Source: an uncultured Methanobacterium sp. (lineage in GTDB: Archaea; Methanobacteriota; Methanobacteria; Methanobacteriales; Methanobacteriaceae). Taken from it: DNA of 64,000 nucleotides. The stretch is from positions 2,100,001 through 2,164,000 of the forward strand of contig NZ_OY762552.1 of the NCBI RefSeq assembly GCF_963666025.1, written 5' to 3'. Made by a program: the position numbers and the translations under genes. Below are positions 53,183 to 64,000 of this stretch, piece by piece. Under the pieces are notes generated by a model that saw only the letters and a program-made list of their open reading frames with translations, was not told where the DNA came from and did not search any database. Every line of letters begins with the position of its first letter. Within the stretch, counting starts at the first letter, position 1.

Positions 53183-54103
53183 ATGTCAGGCAATGATAAA
53201 ATGACTAATAGAGCAAAAAACAGTACTCTCAAGGCAGTTTTGGAAGTAATTTTATATGATAATCCTGCTACTCAGGATGAAATAGCAGATAAGCTAGGAT
53301 TAACCAGGAGATACGTAACTAAACTGTTACAACCTCTGATCAAAGAGGGAGTTGTCAGGAGAGCATATATTCTTGATCTTAAGAAGTTCGATGAATTTTC
53401 CGAAATGTTCGATGAGGAAAAAACTTCCCGGGAACACGCCGGAACTTTCCTGATAAAGGACATGCTCCGGGACATGGCCAAACATATCTGCCGCCAGTTT
53501 GACATGTCATTTGAAGCTTTACTCCAATATGATTCTGAAATGGCTGAAGAGGCCCTGAAACTGGATTATATTTCTAACAACATGCACGAGAAGGTACGTT
53601 CATCTGTTGAAACCGTTATATCCATTAACCCTTACTCAGAGTTCAGTAAAACCATGGTCCTGGGAGAAGTTGGATACGACCTGGAACGTATTGCGGACCA
53701 TACCTGCCATATTGCCAACTTTGCCCTGGAAGACTCTGATCCAATTGATGAAGAAATGATGGAAACCTTAAAATCCATGTACAAAACTTCACGCAAAATG
53801 GTGAATCAATCCATGGAAGCATTTTTAGATGAGCGTCTTGAGCTTAAGGATAAGGTTATGGATTATGAGGAAAGGATCCATGAACTCCAGAAAAAGGCTC
53901 TAAATAACATTGCCACCCAAATGGCTGAGGATGATGTAATGGATAAAGATAGATCCAACTATTATCTTGCATTGTCCCGTGTTGTAAAGGCTTTTGAACG
54001 TATTGGGGATATATCCATCGAGATAATTGATACTGCTGGTGAATTCTACCGGAATATACCTCGAACCACCACTCCAGAACGTTTCCGTAGGATGAAACCT
54101 TGA
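53183..54103 (+). CDS. Fusion of winged-helix DNA-binding domain and PhoU domain
   Basis: The N-terminal 65 residues are a winged-helix/HTH (TLKAVLEVILYDNPATQDEIADKLG and RRYVTKLLQPLIKEGVV). Residues 85-300 are two PhoU three-helix bundles with the metal-site pattern EVGYDLERIADH (first) and SRVVKAFERIGDISIEI (second). Stand-alone PhoU binds the Pst transporter and signals phosphate status. The fusion offers direct control of transcription by the phosphate sensor. It lies 1.5 kb before pstS. The start is uncertain: GTG 53180, ATG 53183 or ATG 53201, none with a strong RBS. Confidence 0.88.
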   Translation: MSGNDKMTNRAKNSTLKAVLEVILYDNPATQDEIADKLGLTRRYVTKLLQPLIKEGVVRRAYILDLKKFDEFSEMFDEEKTSREHAGTFLIKDMLRDMAKHICRQFDMSFEALLQYDSEMAEEALKLDYISNNMHEKVRSSVETVISINPYSEFSKTMVLGEVGYDLERIADHTCHIANFALEDSDPIDEEMMETLKSMYKTSRKMVNQSMEAFLDERLELKDKVMDYEERIHELQKKALNNIATQMAEDDVMDKDRSNYYLALSRVVKAFERIGDISIEIIDTAGEFYRNIPRTTTPERFRRMKP

Positions 54104-54637
54104 TCACTTAATTTGATTAGGAAAAAATTTGCGTAGTGTATTTTTAGGCAGATGAATAATTTAGGTAGAACGAACATTGAATGAATAATTGAAAATCATT
54201 GGAATGAATAATTGAAATTATTTACTATTTTTTATTTCTAATTATTAATTTAACAAAAACAAAATCACGGTAATGTTTATTTATTTATGTAAGATCTGAT
54301 TTTTTTTAGTATTTGAAAAACTCTAGATAATATTTACTAATATGTACATTAAATTTTACTGATTAGGTAGTAAGATTTCAGATTTATTTCTCAAAAAGTG
54401 AATGAACTTACACTGAAATTACCTATAAATTAAATTAATAATTGCACTTTAAAAATTATTGCACTTTAAATATGTACCAATATTTTTTTTTAAAATAAAT
54501 TAATGGTCTTAAGTTCCTTTTTTAAAATAAAATAATTATTTTAATGGATTTTTTGTGGAAAAATGTCTATATTAATTTTATTTGATTTAAGGATTTAATA
54601 TGGGAAATATTGTTAAAAGGAGTAGTTAAAAATGTTC
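54104..54637. other. A/T-rich intergenic region, no gene seen
   Basis: About 530 bases lie between the converging ends of the HTH-PhoU gene and the second citryl-CoA lyase gene. No ORF or folded element stands out. There is a short duplication, ATTGCACTTTAAA, at 54441-54453 and 54458-54470, and a doubled GAATAATTGAAA near 54182-54220. It is long for a tail-to-tail gap, so a small RNA cannot be excluded. Confidence 0.4.
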
Positions 54638-55444
54638 TTAAAATTGATTGATCATTTCGTTTTCATTCACTGTATCCACATCCATCAGTTTACGAAATGG
54701 CTTTTCCTGAGTTTTTTCCTCCTGAATATGGGCTAAAAGACCTGGAATTCTACCAACTATGAATAAACCACATCCAACTCTCCAGTCAAAGCCCATGTCA
54801 GAAAGTAGTGCTGCATTGGCACCGTCAATGTTCATGTTAATCCCCTTTCTTTCACTTAACAGATCCTGGATATGCATGGCCAGCTGGCTGTGTTCTTTGA
54901 AACAATCGTATTCTCGTCCCAGTTCTAATAATCTTGGTGCACGAGGGTCCTTATTGTGGTACCTGTGGCCAAATCCAGGTATCTTTTTTCCATTTTCAGT
55001 AAAGTAATTTATCAATTTCTGTGCAGTTTCATCCAGGGGGATATTCTCATTTCTGGATAGGTTGACACCTTCCTGTTGTATGCGCATAGCTATTTCAATG
55101 GCTCCGGCATGATTTTCACCGAAAGCTAATATCCCTCCGGCCAGACATGCATTTACTGGAGATCCTGCTGATGCCATCAGTCTTGCTGACTGGGTACTGG
55201 GGGGTGTGATGCCATGATCACAGAAGGAAACCAGTATGGCCTGTAACATTTTTTCCTGGTTTTTGGTGGGGAGCACTCCCTTCAGGAGAAGGTGTATCAT
55301 TTCTGGAAATGAAATGTTTCCTATCAGGTCTTCCTGAGGATATCCCTGGGTGATGAGTCTATTTGGTTCCACTTTGGTAATGGATGTTTTCCAGGGGGTG
55401 GTTCTGGGTTGGAACATCCCCTTTAATACTTCCTCACTGATCAT
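54638..55444 (-). CDS. Citryl-CoA lyase / citrate-synthase-family protein (paralog 2)
   Basis: This paralog of the gene at 3330 is about 60 per cent identical by eye. The catalytic residues are kept: His in GENHAGAIE, His in GFGHRYHNKDPR and Asp in MNIDGANAALLSD. I start at ATG 55444 (268 residues), because the 20 codons before it in the open frame are A/T-driven and the family starts close to it; TTAGGGT lies upstream. It faces the pstS operon across a 200-base divergent region. The physiological reaction is as uncertain as for paralog 1. The different neighbours suggest a different role or different regulation. Confidence 0.75.
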   Translation of the reverse strand: MISEEVLKGMFQPRTTPWKTSITKVEPNRLITQGYPQEDLIGNISFPEMIHLLLKGVLPTKNQEKMLQAILVSFCDHGITPPSTQSARLMASAGSPVNACLAGGILAFGENHAGAIEIAMRIQQEGVNLSRNENIPLDETAQKLINYFTENGKKIPGFGHRYHNKDPRAPRLLELGREYDCFKEHSQLAMHIQDLLSERKGINMNIDGANAALLSDMGFDWRVGCGLFIVGRIPGLLAHIQEEKTQEKPFRKLMDVDTVNENEMINQF

Positions 55445-55571
55445 GTAAGACCCTAATAACTGTATGTTATAAATATTTATCGCTTTTAGTATAGTGTAGT
55501 TCATAAAATGTGTTTTTCAAATGGTTTTCATATGGTTTTTCCTGGTTTGTAATTAAAAATAGTTCTTATTA

Positions 55572-55609
55572 TGTGTATTCTTATACACAAATAGTAAGCT
55601 TTATATAGT
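55572..55609 (+). promoter_or_regulatory. pstS promoter with upstream palindromic operator candidate
   Basis: TGTGTAT (55572-55578) and ATACACA (55583-55589) form a perfect 7-bp inverted repeat with a TCTT spacer, just before the strong TATA box CTTTATATAG (55599-55608). The TATA is about 35 bases from the pstS ATG, so the leader is only about ten bases and consists mostly of the GAGGTGAT RBS. A dimeric winged-helix protein would fit the palindrome; the nearby HTH-PhoU fusion is the obvious candidate. Confidence 0.55.
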
Positions 55610-55641
55610 CTGGGAAGTTAGGTAGCAAGTGAGGTGATATT

Positions 55642-56487
55642 ATGGACATGAAGTACATAATAGGAATAATAGTAGCAATAATTGTAATAGCCGGTGCTTA
55701 TTTTGTCCTCGCTGGAGGTAGCGGACAGGAAAAAATAACCATCGTCGGTTCTACATCTGTACAGCCTGTTGCTGAGAAATTAGCCACAGAATACATGAAA
55801 ACGAATCCCAACGTTAAGATAACGGTTCAGGGTGGAGGTTCTGCTGTGGGTATTAAGAGTGCAGAGGATGGTACAGCAAGCATTGGAACCAGTTCTAAGT
55901 CGTTAAAAGCTAATGAATCCACAGGATTAACTCAGTACGAAATTGGTAAAGATGGAATTGCCATCATCGTCAACAAAAACAATGCCCTCAACGGACTAAC
56001 TGTTGAACAGGTAAAAGGAATATTATCTGGAAACATCACCAACTGGAAGGAAGTTGGAGGTGCAGATGCTCAGATAAATGTTATTGTTCGTGAAGACGGT
56101 TCAGGTACTCGTGATGCAGTTCAGGAGATCGTTCTAGGTAAATTAGCCAACGGTACCAAAGTAGCTTTCGTAAAATCAGCTATTGTGCAGAGTTCCACCG
56201 AAGCAGTGCAGCAAGCTGTGGCTCAGGATCCCAACGCTGTTGGTTTCATATCCTTCGCTTCAGTGAATAGCACCAAAGCCCTGCAGATAAACAATGTTGC
56301 ACCTTCCGAAGCAACTATACTTGATGGAACCTACAAGATCCAGAGGCCATTCCTGTTCCTGGTTAAAGGAGATCCAAAAGGGGCAGTTAAATCATTCATT
56401 GACTGGGTGAATGGACCTGAAGGTCAGGCCATTATAAAATCAGATAAGGTAGTACCAACTGGTAAGCAGGTGAACAGCACCTCTTAA
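55642..56487 (+). CDS. pstS: Phosphate-binding protein PstS (copy 1)
   Basis: PstS captures phosphate outside the membrane for the Pst ABC transporter. The 281-residue protein has an N-terminal membrane anchor (YIIGIIVAIIVIAGAYFVLAG). It keeps the phosphate-binding signatures IVGSTSVQPVAEKLA, QGGGSAVGIKSAEDG, IGTSSKSL, REDGSGTRDA and AVGFISFASV. No lipobox Cys is present, so it is likely held by the uncleaved helix. GAGGTGAT precedes the ATG. A strong hairpin follows the gene, so copy 1 may be made in excess over the downstream genes. Confidence 0.94.
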   Translation: MDMKYIIGIIVAIIVIAGAYFVLAGGSGQEKITIVGSTSVQPVAEKLATEYMKTNPNVKITVQGGGSAVGIKSAEDGTASIGTSSKSLKANESTGLTQYEIGKDGIAIIVNKNNALNGLTVEQVKGILSGNITNWKEVGGADAQINVIVREDGSGTRDAVQEIVLGKLANGTKVAFVKSAIVQSSTEAVQQAVAQDPNAVGFISFASVNSTKALQINNVAPSEATILDGTYKIQRPFLFLVKGDPKGAVKSFIDWVNGPEGQAIIKSDKVVPTGKQVNSTS

Positions 56488-56501
56488 AAAAGCCAGTATT
56501 T

Positions 56502-56545
56502 GGGAGGCCATGGTGGTTCTATAACCACCAAATCCTCCATTTTTT
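56502..56545 (+). terminator. Strong two-part hairpin after pstS copy 1
   Basis: GGAGG (56503-56507) pairs with CCTCC (56534-56538), and inside it GGTGGTT (56512-56518) pairs with AACCACC (56523-56529), with a symmetric four-by-four internal loop. A run ATTTTTT follows. It may end most pstS transcripts or protect the 3' end of the pstS message after processing, as seen for abundant binding-protein genes. Confidence 0.7.
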
Positions 56546-56617
56546 AACAAAAATCGATTTATTAACACGTTACATTAGTATTATCCTCAATAATTGACTT
56601 AAACCAAGTAAACATCC

Positions 56618-56655
<38 letters not shown>

Positions 56656-56688
56656 ATCTTCTAATGGTAAGGAACATAGGGTGATTTA

Positions 56689-57495
<807 letters not shown>

Positions 57496-57650
57496 GTAAC
57501 CAGTAAACGTGAATTAAATTAAAAATTATCAGATTTATCCAGAAATATCAATTAAAAATAAGACTATCAATTAAAACTCAATGCAATTTCAAAATCAAAA
57601 AATATCATTTATAAATCCAATCATTCTAGGGATTTAACGAGAAGGAGAAA

Positions 57651-58526
<876 letters not shown>

Positions 58527-58530
<4 letters not shown>

Positions 58531-58626
58531 AATCACAGCATATTCAATGCATTTCACGTGAATTCAGCCAAAAAGACAACCAGAAGGAATATAAACCGAA
58601 TATTGTAAAAGTGGGAGGGATCATTT

Positions 58627-58634
<8 letters not shown>
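58527..58634 (+). CDS. Possible 35-residue protein encoded between pstC and pstA
   Basis: This ORF starts at an ATG overlapping the pstC stop by four bases (ATGA). It has GGAGGGGG six bases upstream and ends at TAG 58632-58634, overlapping the TTG start of pstA. The 35-residue product is polar and Lys/Gln-rich with one Cys, and it has no membrane helix and no family that I know. It occupies the whole gap between two genes that normally touch or overlap. It may be a real small protein, a translational coupler carrying ribosomes from pstC to pstA, or leftover sequence. No homology evidence is available. Confidence 0.4.
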
Positions 58635-60234
<1,600 letters not shown>

Positions 60235-60282
60235 AAAGAGGGCATATGATGATGTGCCCTACACAAGGATGGGTGGTTTAAA

Positions 60283-60951
60283 ATGCTTACAGTGGTCCTG
60301 GAAAAACGTTTAAAATCCCTGGAAGAAGATGTCCTGGGATTCAGTTGGGAGACCATAGGAAGAGTGGATAATTCAGTCCGGAGTTTCCTGGATGAAGACA
60401 CCTATCTGGCCAGAGAAATAATTGAAAAAACTGATGAAATCAACAAGGAAAGCTATAAGATTGAGCATGGATGTCTTAAGGTTTTAGGATTACACCAGCC
60501 ACTCGCCAGGGATTTACGTTTAGGAGCAGCACTTCTGCGAACCTCCATTGAACTGGAACGTATAAACAACCTTTCGGCTTACATAGCCCGTTATGCCATA
60601 GATGCAGCAGAAAGCGAACGTACCTGTTACAAACCCCCACACATTGAGTTCATGTCCCAGACTGTCCAGGATATGCTGAAAGATGCTGTGGGTGCACTCT
60701 TAAATGAGGATATACAGTTACTCAAACGTTCCACCAGAAGCTACGTGAACCTGCAGGATTTTTACAACCAGATGTTTTCAGAATACGAGGAAATCACACA
60801 TGGAGGTTCCCAGACTTCACTGATACTGGTTGGGAGGAACTTACTGAGCATGGGACACCATATAATGGGAATGGCAGATCGCGTTGCCTATTCCATAGTG
60901 GGTAAACGTGTCATGCACCATAAACTGTTCCATAATATGTTGATGAGGTAA
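60283..60951 (+). CDS. phoU: Phosphate transport regulator PhoU (copy 1)
   Basis: PhoU senses the state of the Pst transporter and limits phosphate uptake and signalling. The 222-residue protein is an all-helical pair of PhoU bundles, with IEHGCLKVLGLHQPLARDLRLGAALLRTSIELERINNLSAYIA (in two stretches) as the first metal-site region and GRNLLSMGHHIMGMADRVAYS as the second. The second site has HH and MADR in place of the commoner ERIGD wording, so it is somewhat divergent. It follows pstB and is followed after three bases by an unknown gene, then by another PhoU. Confidence 0.9.
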   Translation: MLTVVLEKRLKSLEEDVLGFSWETIGRVDNSVRSFLDEDTYLAREIIEKTDEINKESYKIEHGCLKVLGLHQPLARDLRLGAALLRTSIELERINNLSAYIARYAIDAAESERTCYKPPHIEFMSQTVQDMLKDAVGALLNEDIQLLKRSTRSYVNLQDFYNQMFSEYEEITHGGSQTSLILVGRNLLSMGHHIMGMADRVAYSIVGKRVMHHKLFHNMLMR

Positions 60952-60954
60952 AAA

Positions 60955-62098
<1,144 letters not shown>

Positions 62099-62143
62099 GT
62101 TATTTGGGTTATTGGATAACTTGAATTCGTATATTCAATAATA

Positions 62144-62176
62144 GGGTCATTTCAAGAAAATGATCCTCTCTTTTTT
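62144..62176 (+). terminator. Hairpin and T-run after the pst-phoU operon
   Basis: GGGTCATTT (62144-62152) pairs with AAATGATCC (62158-62166), with one G-T wobble and a five-base loop, and is followed by TCTCTTTTTT. It lies 46 bases after the second phoU stop and probably ends the operon. Confidence 0.65.
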
Positions 62177-62335
62177 AATTTCATTCCAATTTCATTTATT
62201 TTATTTTCATTCATTATAATATTCATTTTAATTTTATTTTCATTCTTTTCAATTATATTTCATTTACTTAATTCTCATATGCCTAATTTTAAAATTGCCT
62301 TTAAATAAATTAAATCTCAGGTCAACGTCATGCAT

Positions 62336-62481
62336 TTAAATTAATGACTTTACTGTTTTACGTGAAGTAGTATCTTTTGCCTGGTCAACAACATTTTTCA
62401 GTGGGGCCTTAACTACCCTATCTGAAGTATTAGTTGCCCTATCTGAAATTTGACTTAAAAAATGTTGATTTTTCCTAATGT
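62336..62481 (-). pseudogene. Possible remnant of a minus-strand gene with no start codon
   Basis: A minus-strand frame is open for about 47 codons from a stop near 62482 to TAA at 62336-62338. It contains no ATG, GTG or TTG start. The translated stretch is amphipathic and Asp/Lys/Thr-rich (ISDRATNTSDRVVKAPL, then KNVVDQAKDTTSRKTVKSLI), with a repeated TSDRV/ISDRA unit caused by a CTTCAGATAGGG duplication. Its composition is more protein-like than the A/T-rich DNA on either side. It may be the decayed end of a gene, or chance. Confidence 0.3.
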
Positions 62482-62610
62482 TTAAATATAAGATTGATTA
62501 TAACAGGAGGTAGACATACACTTCAAGTGTAAAACATATCACAATTTGTGATATTGGCGATCATTATAAAACTAAAATGTTAACCCGGGAGGGTTTCTCA
62601 TCCCCTCCCC
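62481..62610 (+). promoter_or_regulatory. Promoter/leader with two palindromes and a G/C hairpin
   Basis: TTTAAATATAAG (62481-62492) is a TATA candidate. At the expected start site lie two palindromes with centres 21 bases apart: ACACTT-C-AAGTGT (62518-62530) and ATATCACAATTTGTGATAT (62536-62554, nine-base arms). GGGAGGG (62588-62594) then pairs with CCCTCCC (62604-62610), followed by the RBS and TTG start of a small HTH gene. The spacing of two helical turns suggests paired dimers bound on one DNA face. The RNA could also fold as three hairpins. An orphan AGGAGG occurs at 62505-62510. Confidence 0.5.
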
Positions 62611-62647
62611 TTCATTAAATAATCAATTAAAAGTGAGGAGTGATAGA

Positions 62648-62878
62648 TTGAAAATTAAGTGGAGAAACGAAAATTTGAGAATTGAATTAAAGATGAACAT
62701 ATTGGATTATGTTAATTCCAATGAAAACATTTCCATAAGTAATTTAGCTGATTACACTAACCAGGAATACCTGCTGGTAGCGGCAGTGGTTGATGAATTA
62801 GTTGAAGATGGATTAATTCCCTCTAAAAGTCCATCTAAAAGTCTCTCTAAAAGTTTTGTTAACAACGTTACATGGTAA
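62648..62878 (+). CDS. Small winged-helix-like protein (76 residues)
   Basis: The 76-residue product reads as a compact HTH. ELKMNILDYVNSNENISISNLADYTN is helix 1 and helix 2, QEYLLVAAVVDELVEDGLIP the recognition helix and wing start (two overlapping parts). A Ser/Lys repeat tail follows (KSPSKSLSKSFV) from the triple TCTAAAAGTC DNA repeat. I choose TTG 62648 since GAGGAGTGAT lies just before it; the GTG at 62633 has no RBS. Two palindromes lie in its promoter and a long hairpin covers its stop, so autoregulation is plausible. No family is assigned. Confidence 0.5.
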   Translation: MKIKWRNENLRIELKMNILDYVNSNENISISNLADYTNQEYLLVAAVVDELVEDGLIPSKSPSKSLSKSFVNNVTW

Positions 62879-62940
62879 AAATAGAGTGTATGTTGAGGGG
62901 ACAAATGATCCTTCCGTTTAAATCCCCTCTTTTACCATGT
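62870..62940. other. Long imperfect hairpin covering the end of the small HTH gene
   Basis: ACATGGTAAAA (62870-62880) pairs perfectly with TTTTACCATGT (62930-62940). GAGGGGA (62895-62901) pairs with TCCCCTC (62923-62929), which is continuous with the first right arm. This gives an 18-bp stem with a 14-base bulge on the left side. The left arm contains the stop codon of the HTH gene. The same TCCCCTC occurs at 62602-62608 before the gene, so a GAGGGGA/TCCCCTC pairing could also span it. It may be a terminator, an RNA element or the end of a small mobile unit. Confidence 0.55.
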
Positions 62941-63096
62941 TATTCATTTTTCGAGTTAAAACCGTTTTTTATCTTAAATCCAATATATTTAATTCTATTA
63001 TCAATTCTAATACATTTTAACCTATTAAATTTTAATATTAATTCCAATATCAATCTTGTATCAATTTTATTCTATTTATATCAATATTAAGTCCAT

Positions 63097-63119
63097 TTAA
63101 TGGATTATTGTTCCATTAA
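63097..63119 (-). terminator. Probable hairpin after the fumarase alpha gene
   Basis: TTAATGGA (63097-63104) and TCCATTAA (63112-63119) form an 8-bp stem with a seven-base loop, 16 bases after the fumarase alpha stop on the minus strand. No T-run follows in that direction, so its terminator role is only likely. Confidence 0.4.
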
Positions 63120-63134
63120 TAGTTTTATTAATAG

Positions 63135-63983
63135 TTATTTTCCTTTTAGGATTCCAGTTGCCCTTCTGGCAGCCCAGCACTGTATGCAAACACCGATGGG
63201 GAGGCCTGCAGTATGGGTATCTGCATATTCTATTTTAACATCCAGGGCAGTGGTTCTTCCACCTAAACCCATGGGGCCGATGCCGGTTGCATTAACCATT
63301 TCCAGCATTTCCTTCTCCATGTTGGCCATTCTCTCTTCAGGGTGGTGTTCTCCAACTTTCCTCAAAAGCGCCTTTTTAGCCAGCTTCAGGGCCATATCTG
63401 ATGATCCACCAATTCCAACTCCCACCACAGTAGGAGGACAGGGTTTACCACCGGCTGAGAGTACTGTTTCCATGACGAACTGTTTTATACCTTCTTCACC
63501 TTCACCAGGAAGTGCCATTTTAAGTGCGTTGTTGTTCTCTGAACCAAAACCCTTGGGGAAAATAGTAATCTCCAGCTGGTCAGTGTCCACCAGTTCTATG
63601 TCAATCTGTGGAATGAAACGACCAATATTATTGCCACTGTTTTTCCGGGTGAGGGGATCTACCACGTTGGGGCGAAGTGGAACCTCTTGGGTGGCCTTTT
63701 TCACACCGTTGATTATTCCCTCTTTCAGGTTTTCCACCTGAACTTTTCCCAATTTTACAAAAATAATGGGCAAACCAGTGTCCTGGCAGAGGGGTAAATT
63801 CTTTTCTTCGGCGATATTTATGTTTTCCAGTATGGCTTCCAGGTTTAAAAGGGCAGTTTCATCTTCTTCAAGATCATATGCATCTTTAAGAGCTTTTTTA
63901 ACATCCAGTGGAAGTTTTATAGCTGCTTCCTGGTACAAACGGCATATAAGCTCTTCAACCTGGGATTGATATATCATTAGCAT
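63135..63983 (-). CDS. Fumarate hydratase alpha subunit (class I, two-subunit type)
   Basis: This 282-residue protein is the canonical alpha subunit of the [4Fe-4S] fumarase, which hydrates fumarate to malate. Methanogens use it in their partial (reductive) citric acid route. The Fe-S ligands are Cys in LPLCQDTGLP (about 65), Cys in GGKPCPPTVVGVGIGG (about 186) and Cys in VCIQCWAARRATG near the end. GPMGLGGRTTAL is the conserved active-site loop. The beta subunit gene is not in the window. The ATG at 63983 (or 63977) has no clear RBS. It is the true counterpart of the divergent gene at 4199. Confidence 0.9.
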   Translation of the reverse strand: MLMIYQSQVEELICRLYQEAAIKLPLDVKKALKDAYDLEEDETALLNLEAILENINIAEEKNLPLCQDTGLPIIFVKLGKVQVENLKEGIINGVKKATQEVPLRPNVVDPLTRKNSGNNIGRFIPQIDIELVDTDQLEITIFPKGFGSENNNALKMALPGEGEEGIKQFVMETVLSAGGKPCPPTVVGVGIGGSSDMALKLAKKALLRKVGEHHPEERMANMEKEMLEMVNATGIGPMGLGGRTTALDVKIEYADTHTAGLPIGVCIQCWAARRATGILKGK

Positions 63984-64000
63984 TGATAAATATTTGTTAT

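Noticed and set aside
62872..63090. Plus-strand open frame of 72 codons whose ATG overlaps the small HTH gene stop
   Set aside because: The start lies in the left arm of the long hairpin, the first third follows the hairpin and the rest is A/T-driven Leu/Ile/Asn/Phe sequence without an RBS of its own; more likely structure plus chance.

Overview
The window is typical of a hydrogenotrophic methanogenic archaeon of the order Methanobacteriales, most likely Methanobacterium or a close relative. The evidence is: an A-type (archaeal) ATP synthase operon, the CO dehydrogenase/acetyl-CoA synthase (CODH/ACS) operon, an enzyme of methanofuran synthesis, a YcaO enzyme of the McrA-thioglycine type, archaeal TiaS and Pth2, aEF-1beta, TATA-type promoters, GGTGAT/GGAGG ribosome-binding sites (RBS) and low-GC intergenic DNA. 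I see no CRISPR array, insertion sequence, integrase or rRNA. Two tRNA genes are present. The content is mostly core chromosome with a few accessory islands.

Layout. 1-3.3 kb: ATP synthase genes H, I, K and E (E cut by the window edge), minus strand. 3.3-7.7 kb: citrate-synthase-like citryl-CoA lyase, a fumarase-alpha-like Fe-S hydratase, a TIM-barrel-like protein and an MmgE/PrpD protein, all minus strand. 7.8-10.1 kb: tiaS and a divergent HTH regulator whose start codons are only about 26 bases apart. 10.7-13.8 kb: a MacB/LolD-type ABC exporter, then a winged-helix regulator between two paralogous small membrane proteins. An 18-base element shared by the two promoters ties these units together. 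14-23 kb: a methanogen protein of unknown function, YbjQ, serA, a JAMM protease, Thg1, a PRC-barrel protein with nadX, a tRNA-binding protein and lactaldehyde dehydrogenase. 23.1-24.3 kb and 33.1-36.0 kb: two separate parts of one type IV pilus (Tad-like) machine. 24.5-33.0 kb: peptidases, a HIT protein, YcaO, pth2, mfnE with a small zinc-finger gene, aEF-1beta, a TctA-like permease and a methyltransferase.

36.4-44.8 kb holds cdhA-cdhB-cdhC-cooC-cdhD-cdhE and a polyferredoxin, the enzymes that fix CO2 into acetyl-CoA. 45-49.7 kb holds ogt, a membrane-anchored carboxypeptidase-like protein, a HEAT-repeat protein, and a geranylgeranyl reductase overlapping a small ferredoxin gene. tRNA-Leu(UAA) and tRNA-Thr(GGU) follow, then two tandem metallophosphoesterases. 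53.2-62.1 kb is devoted to phosphate: an HTH-PhoU fusion, a second citryl-CoA lyase, two pstS genes, pstC, a 35-codon ORF, pstA, pstB, phoU, an unknown gene and a second phoU. The window ends with a small winged-helix gene set between unusual hairpins and a canonical fumarase alpha gene.

The best candidates for something undescribed are the ABC exporter plus membrane/HTH/membrane unit, the methylcitrate-cycle-like cluster at 3.3-7.7 kb, the small ORF wedged between pstC and pstA, and the palindrome-rich region around 62.5-62.9 kb. All readings are by eye. No database search was run.
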